From contig NZ_KE384535.1 of assembly GCF_000426545.1 (NCBI RefSeq), positions 265,257 to 329,256 of the forward strand: a stretch of DNA of 64,000 nucleotides, in the 5' to 3' direction. The translations under genes and the position numbers were made by a program. Shown piece after piece: positions 35,645-44,880 of the stretch; positions within the stretch are counted from its first letter, which is position 1, and every line of letters starts with the position of its first letter. The notes under the pieces are model-generated. The model did no database searches. It was not told the DNA's origin and saw only the letters and a program-made list of their open reading frames with translations. The DNA comes from Paenibacillus massiliensis subsp. panacisoli DSM 21345. Its GTDB lineage: Bacteria > Bacillota > Bacilli > Paenibacillales > Paenibacillaceae.

Positions 35645-36919
35645 TCACTCTTTTATAACTGAAGCATGTATTGCATCCTCCATAGGCGTATCATACGCCC
35701 GGAATAATCCCAGCCGCCAGAAGGCTGCACCCTTCAGATCATAACGCTTGGCGAGACCAAGCTTATCATCTATCGAAGAGGGAGTCTCGCTGCTCAGGCT
35801 AATGCCTAATAGAAGCTTCGATTTCGGAACCCCGGCATCCAGCGCCAGTTGAATGGCTTTATCGACAAGACTGTTAGGCTCCGGGACCTGTGCCTTGGTT
35901 CCGGCAGGATTATATTGATAAGCCATTATGATGATATCATCTGCAATAGTAGCTAGAGTCTTATAATCATAGCCTTTATACGCGCTATTAAGCGGAGGTA
36001 CGGCGAGTGATAGAGAAATGTCTGCGGGCAGCGCGGCACGTAACTGCTGCACATAATCGTTAAGGAGCTTCTGCTGCTGCACAGCGTCCAGCTTGAAGCC
36101 CAAGCCTTCAAAATCAAGCACAACCCCGCCAAATCCATTCTCGGCCACGGCAGCTGCTATGCCCTTAATGGATTGCTGACGAGCACTGCTGTCACTTAGC
36201 ATTTTCGTCAATTCACCGTTTCCGTCGAGGGCGTAGACCATGAGATAGGGCTGTATGCTTCTGGAAGTAGCATCGGCTACAAGGGATTGAGGTGTCACAT
36301 CACCAGCGGCGGCAGGCAGCCGATATTCTTCCCCTTGCAAAGTAAACTGCCCATTACGATCAATACGACTCCAGCCAAAAGCGACTGAATTCATAGAAGC
36401 TACCAGATCTCTCTCTTGAAAAGATTGTAACGCATAGAAGGCTCTCAGATGCATCGCGCGCTGTGGCGATACGAGAGAGACCGTTCGGGTCTGTTGGTTC
36501 CAGCTTACGTTCACACCGAATTGACTGCTGAAGGAGCTAAGCGGGATGAGTAGTCGTCCGTCCCGTTGGAGTGGTGCTGCCGTTAGCTTTATTGTATTCC
36601 CATTTACAGTAGCTGTGCTACTGCCGATCTGCAGCAGGACCTCTGTCGTCTGTCCGTTAACCAATCCGACCGCCTTCACGGTCTGTGCCTTGCTGTCCCA
36701 GGCGATCTGGATGCCGAGAGCTTCGCCTATAGAGCGAAACGGTACATAGGTAACTCCCTGCTCGATCCGTGGAGCTGCATCAAATTGTAATGGTACATTG
36801 TCCAGCATGACGGTAATCCCTGAATCGGCATGTACATCACTGAACGATGATGTAGTGCCAAGCAAGGACAAGGCAAGAATTGAGGCAGCTGCTATTTTAC
36901 CAGCTCGTCTATACAACAT
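35645..36919 (-). CDS. Exported GH18 protein with copper amine oxidase N-terminal domain
   Basis: A 424-residue secreted protein. A signal peptide (about 1-31, ending VHA-D) is followed by a stalk of two copper amine oxidase N-terminal repeats (about 35-150), a module very common in Paenibacillus wall and spore proteins. A GH18 barrel comes last (about 155-420). The catalytic strand reads FGGVVLDFEG, keeping the acid Glu and the Asp two residues before it but lacking the first Asp of DxxDxDxE, as seen in some spore cortex lytic enzymes such as SleL/YaaH relatives. Likely role: hydrolysis or remodelling of peptidoglycan in spores or envelope. Confidence 0.85.
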   Translation of the reverse strand: MLYRRAGKIAAASILALSLLGTTSSFSDVHADSGITVMLDNVPLQFDAAPRIEQGVTYVPFRSIGEALGIQIAWDSKAQTVKAVGLVNGQTTEVLLQIGSSTATVNGNTIKLTAAPLQRDGRLLIPLSSFSSQFGVNVSWNQQTRTVSLVSPQRAMHLRAFYALQSFQERDLVASMNSVAFGWSRIDRNGQFTLQGEEYRLPAAAGDVTPQSLVADATSRSIQPYLMVYALDGNGELTKMLSDSSARQQSIKGIAAAVAENGFGGVVLDFEGLGFKLDAVQQQKLLNDYVQQLRAALPADISLSLAVPPLNSAYKGYDYKTLATIADDIIIMAYQYNPAGTKAQVPEPNSLVDKAIQLALDAGVPKSKLLLGISLSSETPSSIDDKLGLAKRYDLKGAAFWRLGLFRAYDTPMEDAIHASVIKE

Positions 36920-37143
36920 CCATTGTTCTCTCCCAACTCATCATATAATCTATCATCTACCATCTATCACATCATAGTATATCAAAATTCTCATAATTCT
37001 CATATTGTTCCAATAGTATCACTTTATAAAGGGTGGAGTGCAGTAGCCACATTTGAAGCCATTGACATGAGCAGGTAAGCATTATAGAGTATGAGGGCTA
37101 GAACTTGAAATAAATTTGCAATATATTGGTTGGAGGTATGACG

Positions 37144-37452
37144 ATGAATCAGCGTTTTCGCATTACTCGCTCCATGCAGGAGGGGCATCCAGAGCCAGCC
37201 ATTTCCTTGGAGGAATGCAAGGCTTACTTTGCAGAGCAGCCAGACTTTGAATACTCACAGGTGCTTACCGTCGTCGGTGCAGAGAGCACCATGACGATTG
37301 AAGGGGATTTTTTCATGTGGAAGCATGTAGACGCGGACATTCCTTTCCGTCACTATGAGGGGGACGTGTATGTGGCCATTGCTCATGAGGCTGTGGTGGC
37401 TAAAATGATGGAGATCGCAAGTGCTCTGCATGCCGATATAGTCGAAGGCTAG
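37144..37452 (+). CDS. Small unknown soluble protein
   Basis: A protein of about 102 residues. GGAGGT ends six bases before the ATG at 37144, so earlier starts at 37126 and 37138 are less likely. The sequence is acidic, without signal or membrane segments, and looks like a compact alpha/beta fold (LEECKAYFAEQPDFEYSQVL, then VYVAIAHEAVVAKMMEIA). I do not recognise a family. It is a single-gene unit closed by its own terminator. Confidence 0.65.
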   Translation: MNQRFRITRSMQEGHPEPAISLEECKAYFAEQPDFEYSQVLTVVGAESTMTIEGDFFMWKHVDADIPFRHYEGDVYVAIAHEAVVAKMMEIASALHADIVEG

Positions 37453-37481
37453 CATAGTATTGCTGTATGAATGAGGAGTCA

Positions 37482-37517
37482 GGTTGGCATCGTGCAATGC
37501 GATGTCGGCCTTTTTTT
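37482..37517 (+). terminator. Terminator after the small unknown gene
   Basis: GGTTGGCATCG pairs fully with CGATGTCGGCC when G-U pairs are allowed, followed by seven T residues. Confidence 0.8.
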
Positions 37518-37596
37518 GCTATCTGGAGCTAAACTTGCCTTATAAAGCGTAACTCGTATACATTTCAAAAATTATTTGTATCAAAGTTAACTAAAG

Positions 37597-37610
37597 TTAG
37601 GTTCGCCTAA
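37597..37610 (+). promoter_or_regulatory. Palindromic operator candidate
   Basis: TTAGGTTCGCCTAA is a 5-bp inverted repeat around TTCG, preceded by the direct repeat AAAGTTAACTAAAGTTA. It lies in the presumed promoter region of the 676-residue orphan gene, about 15 bases upstream of TACAAT. A repressor site or a short RNA hairpin are both possible; the regulator is unknown. Confidence 0.4.
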
Positions 37611-37645
37611 GAACGAGATACATTACAATTGGAGGGAAAGTACAA

Positions 37646-37690
37646 ATGAACTACTATAACGAAGCGTAAATGAAGCTTAAAGAAAGGTGA
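37646..37690 (+). CDS. Two overlapping micro-ORFs in a leader
   Basis: GGAGGG is followed by ATG and a 7-codon ORF (MNYYNEA), whose TAA overlaps an ATG starting a 6-codon ORF (MKLKER); its stop lies inside the ribosome site of the next gene. The strong ribosome site makes translation of the first plausible. It may be a leader peptide or a decayed gene start. Confidence 0.3.
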
Positions 37691-37694
37691 CAAG

Positions 37695-39725
37695 ATGTCC
37701 AACACGTATACGAATCTCCGCATCCCCGAAGCAAGCCTGCAATTTGAAGGTGTGAATGGTACGTATTTTCATGGGAGCGCCTTCTTCTTCTATCACAAAA
37801 GATCGACCTCCAATAATCGCGATCAGATCCTTTATACCCGGGTCCGACTGAAGCAGCTCAAGGATAAGGAAGTCATGGAGTGTCTGGCTGCTAACCAGAT
37901 GGTCTATGACAAGCTCGGTTATAATGTCAATGGCCATCAGGAGATAGCCAATCTGGCGAGCGTCGTTCATCAAGGAATATTACATGTCTTCTGGACTGAG
38001 AACGGACAGCTGTCCTATGTGACTACTTCTGATGGTGAGACGTGGTCGAAGCCAGAACGAATTCCATATTCCTTCAATTGTCGTACGCAGTTCAGTGCGC
38101 TTTCCCTGAAGGGTCGATTGTATCTGCTTGGCGCCCAGCATGTGGAATCGGAGCATAGGCTTGGCATCGTCTATCAGGATCAATCGGGAGCTTGGCACCA
38201 AGAGGTGAACACCCACTGGAAAAATGTAAAGCAGGTATGTGCATGTGCTTATGCTCACCCTGATGGTAATCTCCATCTGATGATGGGGGTAGTCACGATT
38301 TATTCGAATATCTGGACTGCCAGCTTCCGCTGCGAGCTAGACACCCATGGGTCCACAGGTAGCGGATTGCGGGAGACCGAAAGCAGACACCATGAGGAGT
38401 ATGATGGGCGGGCAGACTTTCTTGCGCTGGAGTCAGGCACGATCGAGGGTGGAATCCAAGATCCTTCGGTGCAGCTGTTCATCAATGGATGGCACCGTCC
38501 GCACAGCTGGGCTGGATATAAGAACAACCAAATGAAGACATTTAACATTCGTACTGGGGAATGGAGCCGCGCATATACTAGGACGCACGGACATACGAAA
38601 TATCCAACCTGGGTCTACATGGGAGCACTTCAGTATTTCGTTCCTATTGGCACGAAGGGGGAGATGCGTCAGGAGATCTGGCTGTATATGAACTATAATG
38701 ACGAGAACTTTGTGAACCAGGGCGGCAGTAATCTCGTCATGTGTCGGTACAAATCAGATGTGATGAGACAGGTAGGGCAGGCTGAAGAAAAGGCTGGGGA
38801 TGAATTTCGTGCACTTATCGGAGTTGTCGAGGGAGCGCCTCCCTACGTCACCAACGGACATTCCGGTAAGGAGAGTGGCTCCACCTTTTTTTATGGTCGA
38901 TCGACAACAGAGCAGATTGCCATCTCCACACGATTTCGCATGGGCTCGTATGTGCAGGCTGGAGGGAGTCTTCCGGTCGGCGCAGAATTGTCTCTGAAAT
39001 TTGCTGCTGAGCACGCAGAGCATAGCTCCGAGATCTCGGAGCTTACGAGACACATCGACAAGACAATTGTTCCAATTCCCGGAGAGAGCTCCGTTACTTA
39101 CGTGTACCTGACACCGCATATCGTAAGAACGACCTATGAGCTATACGATTGGAAGATGGAGCGATCTCTTGGAGTCCTAAGCCATGTCTTCCATGCATCA
39201 GCAGCGGATGTTGATTTTGATGTGCTTCCCATATTAAAGAGCTACGATGAGAGGCTAGATTCACACGACTACAGGACATTTCTGCATCGTTTCACGGACA
39301 TCCCACATTATGCAGATGTCAAGCGAAGTCTGGCACTGGATGTAAGCTGGGTGCCTGGTGAGACTTCAGCCTTTTTCGAGAAGAAGACTTCAACTGTGCA
39401 CATTACTAGCAGTACGGTGTCTGGTGAATTTACAAGCGGTTATTCCGGTATCTTGAGTATGGGCGGTAATACCAGCTTTGAATATGAGCTCTCCCATAGC
39501 TCCGAGGTTGCCGAGAAGGTTGGCGTTAAGCTTGATTATCCGTACCCTCGTGCAGACCATCCTGAGGATGTTCGCAAATTGATACTTCGTATGCTGATGC
39601 TGGTACCGGACCCAGACCAGATCGAGTCCTGCTATTGGATTCCGAAAGATAAGCAGGAGCAACGTCCCTGGTGTGTAGCCTGGTCTGTGCTGGGGGTAAA
39701 GCTTCAAGGACCAGATGTTCAATAG
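37695..39725 (+). CDS. Orphan 676-residue protein: propeller-like N-half, beta-rich C-half
   Basis: A large soluble protein with no signal peptide and no membrane helix. Residues about 20-330 look like a sialidase-type beta-propeller: repeated strands with FWTENGQLSYVTTSDGETWS and later blades such as NVKQVCACAYAHPDGNLHLMMG. Residues about 390-640 are rich in alternating Ser/Thr and hydrophobic residues (for example STVSGEFTSGYSGILSMGG), with a VPIPGESSVTYVYL segment similar in style to aerolysin-like pore-forming domains. I cannot assign a family; a toxin or carbohydrate-binding role is only inference. AGAAAGGTGA is upstream of the ATG, and a terminator follows, so it is a monocistronic unit. 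Confidence 0.7.
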   Translation: MSNTYTNLRIPEASLQFEGVNGTYFHGSAFFFYHKRSTSNNRDQILYTRVRLKQLKDKEVMECLAANQMVYDKLGYNVNGHQEIANLASVVHQGILHVFWTENGQLSYVTTSDGETWSKPERIPYSFNCRTQFSALSLKGRLYLLGAQHVESEHRLGIVYQDQSGAWHQEVNTHWKNVKQVCACAYAHPDGNLHLMMGVVTIYSNIWTASFRCELDTHGSTGSGLRETESRHHEEYDGRADFLALESGTIEGGIQDPSVQLFINGWHRPHSWAGYKNNQMKTFNIRTGEWSRAYTRTHGHTKYPTWVYMGALQYFVPIGTKGEMRQEIWLYMNYNDENFVNQGGSNLVMCRYKSDVMRQVGQAEEKAGDEFRALIGVVEGAPPYVTNGHSGKESGSTFFYGRSTTEQIAISTRFRMGSYVQAGGSLPVGAELSLKFAAEHAEHSSEISELTRHIDKTIVPIPGESSVTYVYLTPHIVRTTYELYDWKMERSLGVLSHVFHASAADVDFDVLPILKSYDERLDSHDYRTFLHRFTDIPHYADVKRSLALDVSWVPGETSAFFEKKTSTVHITSSTVSGEFTSGYSGILSMGGNTSFEYELSHSSEVAEKVGVKLDYPYPRADHPEDVRKLILRMLMLVPDPDQIESCYWIPKDKQEQRPWCVAWSVLGVKLQGPDVQ

Positions 39726-39767
39726 CTGGACGTCTGAATTCGTTATATATCCTAATACAATTCTCAT

Positions 39768-39812
39768 GGCACCTACTGTTACTGTAAAGTACAGAAGGTG
39801 TCTTTTTTCTTA
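39768..39812 (+). terminator. Terminator after the orphan gene
   Basis: GGCACCTACTGTTACT pairs with AGTACAGAAGGTGTC, with a few mismatches, around GTAA and runs into TTTTTT. Confidence 0.8.
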
Positions 39813-39934
39813 ATAAAATTTTGAGATTCGGTTCACTCCACTCGTTACAAAACAGCAAGTCAGTTGATATAATCAACTAGTGAATTTGACCGTCACCATA
39901 GATTGTACGAAATTTGTGAAAAGGATTGGATGCC

Positions 39935-42900
39935 TTGCAAAAATTTATAGACTCGCTAACCGGGAAGAAAATGCTATCTATACTTCTACTATTCGTAGTT
40001 GTAATACTAGGTATCAGACTGTTATGGCTTAACTACAATATACAGCCGCCTTCGCCACTGGCCAAGGAGGGAATCCTCGATCTGCGTGGTATGCCCTTTG
40101 ACGACAAGCGCATCGTGACCATTAACGGCGAATGGGAATTTTACCCGGAACAGCTGCTGGAGCCAGCCTCGCTTACAAGTAAAGACGTTGCTGTAGATCG
40201 TCAGTGGATACAGGTTCCTGGCAGCTGGAAGGAGCAGACAGCTACGGGAACGAATTTTGGGATCGGTACATACAGGCTGCGGGTATTGGTGGATGAACCG
40301 AATGATATTTACGGACTTCGTTTACCAAGTATTCAGACGGCATCCAGATTGTACATCAATCATGAGCTGGTCATGGAGAATGGTCATCCCTCGATTACGG
40401 TAGAACAGAATGATCCTAATAACAACCCGTATTCAGCGTACTTTAGACCTGATGCGCAGCAGCTGGATGTGGTGATTCAGGTGTCCAATTTTGATTATGC
40501 ATACGCAGGAGGCATCACGCAGTCGATCAAGCTCGGTACGGCGGCAGCGATTGGCCACGAGGTCCTGCTCAGGCAATCCTTGCAGCTAACGGTGGCTGTC
40601 GTTATTTTAATGCATGCCTTCTTCAGTATCATTTTATATTTCCTGGGCTACCGCAATACATCCGTGTTGTTTTTTACCGCACTGCTTATATTTACTTTTT
40701 TCGCGATCCTGTCAGATGATGATCGTGTCCTGATGGAATGGTTCCCCATGAATATGTTCTGGACCACCAAAATCAGACTAATCAGCTATTTGGGCATTGG
40801 GCTGTGTCTGACCTGGTTCGGGCATGCCATGTTCGGTCAGGGAACGTTCAAGCGATTCATGCGTTTGTTTAATATCTTTGGTGTGCTCTGTCTGCTGGTA
40901 GCGCTTATTGTTCCGTTGGAGTGGATTGTTCCGGTACGGAAAATGCTGCTAGTGCTGTTCATAATCAACGTGATCTTTATCCCCAGATTTGTGCTAGGTG
41001 CAATTTATAGAGGAGAGAAGGATGCTTTTCTCATTCTACTATCGGTAGCTGCTGTAACAGTAAATCAGGTTAGCAGCGGAATGATTAAGGCTTACTTCTG
41101 GTCAGATATGCCTTACTATCCTATCGATCTGATTATTGCGTTCCTTGGATTTGCAGCCTTCTGGTTCAACCGATTCTATCAGAATACGCTACGAGTGCAG
41201 AAGCTGGCCGCTGATCTGCAGAAGGCAGACAAGCTGAAGGATGACTTCCTGGCGAATACTTCCCATGAGCTGCGTAATCCCTTGCATGGCATCATTAATA
41301 TGGCACAGTCGGTGCTGGATGAGGCTAAGGGGGAGCTCGGGTCTCGTAGTCAAGACAGACTGGAGCTTATGATCAAGGTGAGTAGGCGCATGGCATTGCT
41401 TCTGAACGATCTACTGGATGTCACACTGCTGAAGGAGCACAATCTTCGCCTGAATAAAAGAATGTTGAACCTTCACGCATTGGCTCATGGTGTGACTGAT
41501 ATGCTGCGTTATTTGTCAGAAGGGAAAAAGCTTGAGCTTGTCGTTGACATTCCTGCAAGCTGTCCACCTGTCCTGGCTGATGAGAACCGACTGCTACAAA
41601 TTCTATTCAATCTGGTGCATAACGCAATCAAGTATACCGAGGAAGGTACAATCACCATTTCAGCAGAATCCCATAAAGGTATGGTGGTCATCTGTGTCAC
41701 GGATACGGGCATTGGAATGGATCAAGAGACGCAAGCCAGGATATTAAAGCCATATGAGAGAGGTGACTCCAGCATTTCCGCTATCGGCAGCGGCATTGGG
41801 CTTGGGTTAAGCATCACCAAGCAATTGGTCGAATTGCATGGTGGTGAGCTGCTCATTCATTCGATTCCAGGTACAGGGTCTGAATTTTCGTTCAGCCTTG
41901 CAGCGGCAGCTTCAGTTCAGGAAAGCTATGCGGATCGCAATGCAGGTCAGGAGGAGCGAATAGAGTCAGCAGCTGTATTCACAGCAATATCAGATACTCC
42001 CTTGCTCCGCGAGCATGCGAATAGTGCATGGCTGGATGAGGTTAGGATTCAGCAGGCGGGTTCAATAGAGAATTCAGAACTGCTGTCAGAGGGCCAGCGT
42101 CCGAGAATACTAATTGTTGATGATGACCCCGTTAATCTTGACATCCTTCGCGATATGCTAGCTTCGGAGCATTATGATATCACTAGCATGTTAAGTGGTA
42201 AGGAGGCGTTGCTGAAGCTTCATCAAGGTGAGTGGGACCTTGTAGTCTCAGATGTCATGATGCCGCATATGTCTGGTTATGAGCTAACCGAGAGAATTCG
42301 TATGCAGTTCTCGATATCTGAGCTTCCCATTATTTTGTTAACCGCACGCAACCAGCCTGAGGATGTGCAGACTGCTTTTCTGTCAGGTGCGAATGATTAT
42401 GTCACCAAGCCTGTAGGGGCCATGGAGCTTAGACTTCGCATTCGGGCGTGGGTGTCTCTGAAGCAGTCATTTGGGGAGCGCCTCCGTATGGAGGCCGCAT
42501 GGCTTCAGGCACAGATTCAACCTCATTTTCTGCATAACGCGCTGAATACCATAGCATCCCTAAGTGAGGTTGACACAGATCGGATGGTTACGATGCTTCA
42601 TGAATTTGGTAATTATCTACATCGTAGCTTCGATCCCATAAATATGTACCAACTGCTTCCGCTGGGGCATGAGCTGGATTTGCTGCGGTCCTACCTATAT
42701 ATAGAGCAAGAGCGCTTTGGCGATAGAATTCAGATTCAATGGGACATTGCCGAGGATGCAGAGGATAAGGTGAGGATTCCGCCCTTATCCTTGCAGACCT
42801 TAGTTGAAAATGCTTTGAGGCATGGGATTCTAGTGAGAGGAAGCGGGGGAACAGTTACCGTTGCTGTTGCTATCTATGGACAGCAGGCGGAAATTATGGT

Positions 42901-43099
42901 CATGGATGATGGAGTCGGTATAGATGAGAAGCAGCTTGAGATCTTATTGCAACCTGGCTCAGCTTCAACTGGCGGAGTAGGCTTGAAGAACACGGACAAG
43001 CGGCTAAGACAGTTATATGGGAAAGGTTTGCAGATTTCCAGCAGTCCTGGTGCAGGAACGGTGGTGTCTTTCATGGTTCCAGTTGCAGAAGTGAAGTGA
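39935..43099 (+). CDS. Hybrid sensor with two different histidine kinase modules
   Basis: A membrane sensor of about 1054 residues. One N-terminal helix (about 15-35) is followed by an extracellular jelly-roll region (about 50-200) and a 7TM block (about 205-420) in the 7TMR-DISM style. Next come a HisKA/HATPase kinase (phospho-His in SHELRNPLHG near 445), a receiver (phospho-Asp in VSDVMMP near 775), and a second, LytS-type kinase (QIQPHFLHNALNTI near 860; N box LVENALRHG) with its own ATPase domain to the end. No separate response regulator gene follows. AAGGA lies 9 bases before TTG 39935; a TTG at 39926 is too close to it. Ligand unknown. Confidence 0.9.
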   Translation: MQKFIDSLTGKKMLSILLLFVVVILGIRLLWLNYNIQPPSPLAKEGILDLRGMPFDDKRIVTINGEWEFYPEQLLEPASLTSKDVAVDRQWIQVPGSWKEQTATGTNFGIGTYRLRVLVDEPNDIYGLRLPSIQTASRLYINHELVMENGHPSITVEQNDPNNNPYSAYFRPDAQQLDVVIQVSNFDYAYAGGITQSIKLGTAAAIGHEVLLRQSLQLTVAVVILMHAFFSIILYFLGYRNTSVLFFTALLIFTFFAILSDDDRVLMEWFPMNMFWTTKIRLISYLGIGLCLTWFGHAMFGQGTFKRFMRLFNIFGVLCLLVALIVPLEWIVPVRKMLLVLFIINVIFIPRFVLGAIYRGEKDAFLILLSVAAVTVNQVSSGMIKAYFWSDMPYYPIDLIIAFLGFAAFWFNRFYQNTLRVQKLAADLQKADKLKDDFLANTSHELRNPLHGIINMAQSVLDEAKGELGSRSQDRLELMIKVSRRMALLLNDLLDVTLLKEHNLRLNKRMLNLHALAHGVTDMLRYLSEGKKLELVVDIPASCPPVLADENRLLQILFNLVHNAIKYTEEGTITISAESHKGMVVICVTDTGIGMDQETQARILKPYERGDSSISAIGSGIGLGLSITKQLVELHGGELLIHSIPGTGSEFSFSLAAAASVQESYADRNAGQEERIESAAVFTAISDTPLLREHANSAWLDEVRIQQAGSIENSELLSEGQRPRILIVDDDPVNLDILRDMLASEHYDITSMLSGKEALLKLHQGEWDLVVSDVMMPHMSGYELTERIRMQFSISELPIILLTARNQPEDVQTAFLSGANDYVTKPVGAMELRLRIRAWVSLKQSFGERLRMEAAWLQAQIQPHFLHNALNTIASLSEVDTDRMVTMLHEFGNYLHRSFDPINMYQLLPLGHELDLLRSYLYIEQERFGDRIQIQWDIAEDAEDKVRIPPLSLQTLVENALRHGILVRGSGGTVTVAVAIYGQQAEIMVMDDGVGIDEKQLEILLQPGSASTGGVGLKNTDKRLRQLYGKGLQISSSPGAGTVVSFMVPVAEVK

Positions 43100-43234
43100 G
43101 ATCATAGTACAACGTTGGCTATAATGATGCCGCGAACTGTAATCCGTTACCTGTTCATACGGAGGAGTTAAGTAAAAGTAGATCAATACAGAAGATCGGA
43201 ACAGAAGACCAATACAGATGGTTAGTATCAAGAA

Positions 43235-43262
43235 GACCCAGCACTATGGAGTGCTGGGTCTA
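43235..43262 (+). terminator. Terminator between sensor and GH1 gene
   Basis: GACCCAGCACT and AGTGCTGGGTC form an 11-bp perfect stem with a 4-base loop. It lies between convergent genes and may serve both. The T run is poor on the plus side. Confidence 0.7.
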
Positions 43263-43357
43263 TTAATGTTACGTATTCATCAGGATCCAACAGTGCAACT
43301 ATTTAGCTGAAGCTAATGAGTTGATGCTAAAAATGAATCTATTACGTAAATGAAAGG

Positions 43358-44791
43358 TTACAGCTTCTCACCATTGGACTCAATGACTTGCTTGTACCAG
43401 TGGAAGCTTTGCTTGCGGGTTCTGCTAAGATCCCCATTGCCATCATTGTCCTTATTAACGTGGATGAAGCCATAACGCTTCTTCATCTCACCTGTGGAGG
43501 CACTCACAAGGTCAATACATCCCCACATGGTGTATGCAATCAGGTCAACGCCATCAGCGACAGCTTCCTGCATTTGAATGATGTGATCCCGCAAATACTG
43601 AATGCGGTAGTCATCCTGAATGGTGCCATCTTCTTCAACGACATCCACAGCGCCGAGTCCGTTCTCTACAACCATGAGTGGAATCTGGTAACGATCATAG
43701 AGATGGTTCAGCGTATATCTCAGGCCTTGCGGGTCAATCTGCCACCCCCAGTCGGATGCTTCCAGGTAAGGGTTCTTGACACCCCCGAGCAGGTTGCCGC
43801 CGACTTTCTCCACGGATGGATCAGCGCTTTCTACGAGGGACATGTAGTAGCTGAAAGAATAAAAATCAACGCACCCATCACGAAGTGTCTGCTCATCGCC
43901 AGGCTCCATTTCAATCTGAATGCCTTGCTCTGCGAAGAAGCGCTTGGCGAAGCCTGGGTATGCTCCCCGAACCTGGACATCGCCACAGATCATGTTGGAG
44001 ATCTGATCTTTTTTCTGTGCCAGCAGGATATCATCCGGGTTGCAAGTGTTCGGATACGTGGTCATAAAGGCAATCATGCAGCCGATCTTGAAATTCGGAT
44101 TGATCTGGTGACCAAGCTGAACAGCCTTGGCGCTGGCCACGAATTGATGGTGCAATGCCTGGAAACGGATCTGTGGATTGTCGATTCCATCCGTCAGCGT
44201 AGTTTTGCCATCGAAGAGAATGCCTGCAGCCATGTAAGCTCCCATTGGCATCGTTAGACAGTTGATTTCATTGAAAGTCAGCCAATAAGTGACTTGGTCC
44301 TTATAGCGATTAAAGATCGTATTACAGTAACGGATATAGTGGTCGATGACCTCTCTCGAAGCCCAGCCGTTGTACTTCTCTGTCAGACCAAACGGGGTCT
44401 CATAGTGAGATATGGTAACCAGCGGCTCGATGTTATGCTTCTTCAATTCAGTAAATACATCGTCGTAGAATTGCAAGCCTTCCTCATTAGGCTCCAGATC
44501 ATAACCGTTCGGATAGATCCGTGACCAGTTGATGGACATGCGGAACATTTTGAAGCCCATCTCAGCCATTAATGCAATATCTTCCTTGTAATGCCCGTAG
44601 AAATCAACCGCCTCATGGCTTGGATAATACGTTCCCTCTTCCAGTACAGGCGTAATGCGTCGAGGAGTCGTATGCGTGCCTCCAGTCATCATGTCCGAGG
44701 TGCTAGGTCCTTTACCGCCCTTATTCCATCCACCTTCGAATTGATTGGCTGCCGTAGCGCCGCCCCAAAAGAAACCTTCCTTCATCTTCAT
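43358..44791 (-). CDS. GH1 6-phospho-beta-glucosidase
   Basis: A 477-residue family 1 glycosidase that hydrolyses phosphorylated beta-glucosides delivered by a PTS. The acid/base Glu is in TFNEIN (about 175), the nucleophile in VVENGLG (about 375), and the C-terminal SASTGEMKKRYGF contains the Ser/Lys/Tyr set that binds the 6-phosphate in BglA/AscB-type enzymes. AAGGAGG lies 9 bases before the ATG. No PTS permease is adjacent, so the transporter must be elsewhere. A divergent WYL regulator shares a dyad-containing promoter region. Confidence 0.9.
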   Translation of the reverse strand: MKMKEGFFWGGATAANQFEGGWNKGGKGPSTSDMMTGGTHTTPRRITPVLEEGTYYPSHEAVDFYGHYKEDIALMAEMGFKMFRMSINWSRIYPNGYDLEPNEEGLQFYDDVFTELKKHNIEPLVTISHYETPFGLTEKYNGWASREVIDHYIRYCNTIFNRYKDQVTYWLTFNEINCLTMPMGAYMAAGILFDGKTTLTDGIDNPQIRFQALHHQFVASAKAVQLGHQINPNFKIGCMIAFMTTYPNTCNPDDILLAQKKDQISNMICGDVQVRGAYPGFAKRFFAEQGIQIEMEPGDEQTLRDGCVDFYSFSYYMSLVESADPSVEKVGGNLLGGVKNPYLEASDWGWQIDPQGLRYTLNHLYDRYQIPLMVVENGLGAVDVVEEDGTIQDDYRIQYLRDHIIQMQEAVADGVDLIAYTMWGCIDLVSASTGEMKKRYGFIHVNKDNDGNGDLSRTRKQSFHWYKQVIESNGEKL

Positions 44792-44842
44792 CCTGTGAAT
44801 CCTCCTTCATGAGTGGTCAAGCCTTCACCATCAGTGTAGCAT

Positions 44843-44873
44843 GTATACCCTGACAACTACTGTCATGGTATAC
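44843..44873 (+). promoter_or_regulatory. Strong dyad operator between GH1 and WYL genes
   Basis: GTATACCCTGACA and TGTCATGGTATAC form 13-base inverted arms with a single mismatch and a 5-base centre. The right arm overlaps TATACT, a probable -10 for the regulator gene whose ATG is only seven bases further on. Binding by the regulator would control both genes. Confidence 0.65.
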
Positions 44874-44880
44874 TCAGGTT

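Noticed and set aside
37255..37497. Minus-strand 80-codon frame over the small unknown gene
   Set aside because: No ribosome site; the plus-strand gene has a good GGAGGT site and its own terminator.
43388..44257. A 289-codon plus-strand frame opposite the GH1 gene
   Set aside because: It mirrors the GH1 coding strand, which has all catalytic motifs; no ribosome site or family match.
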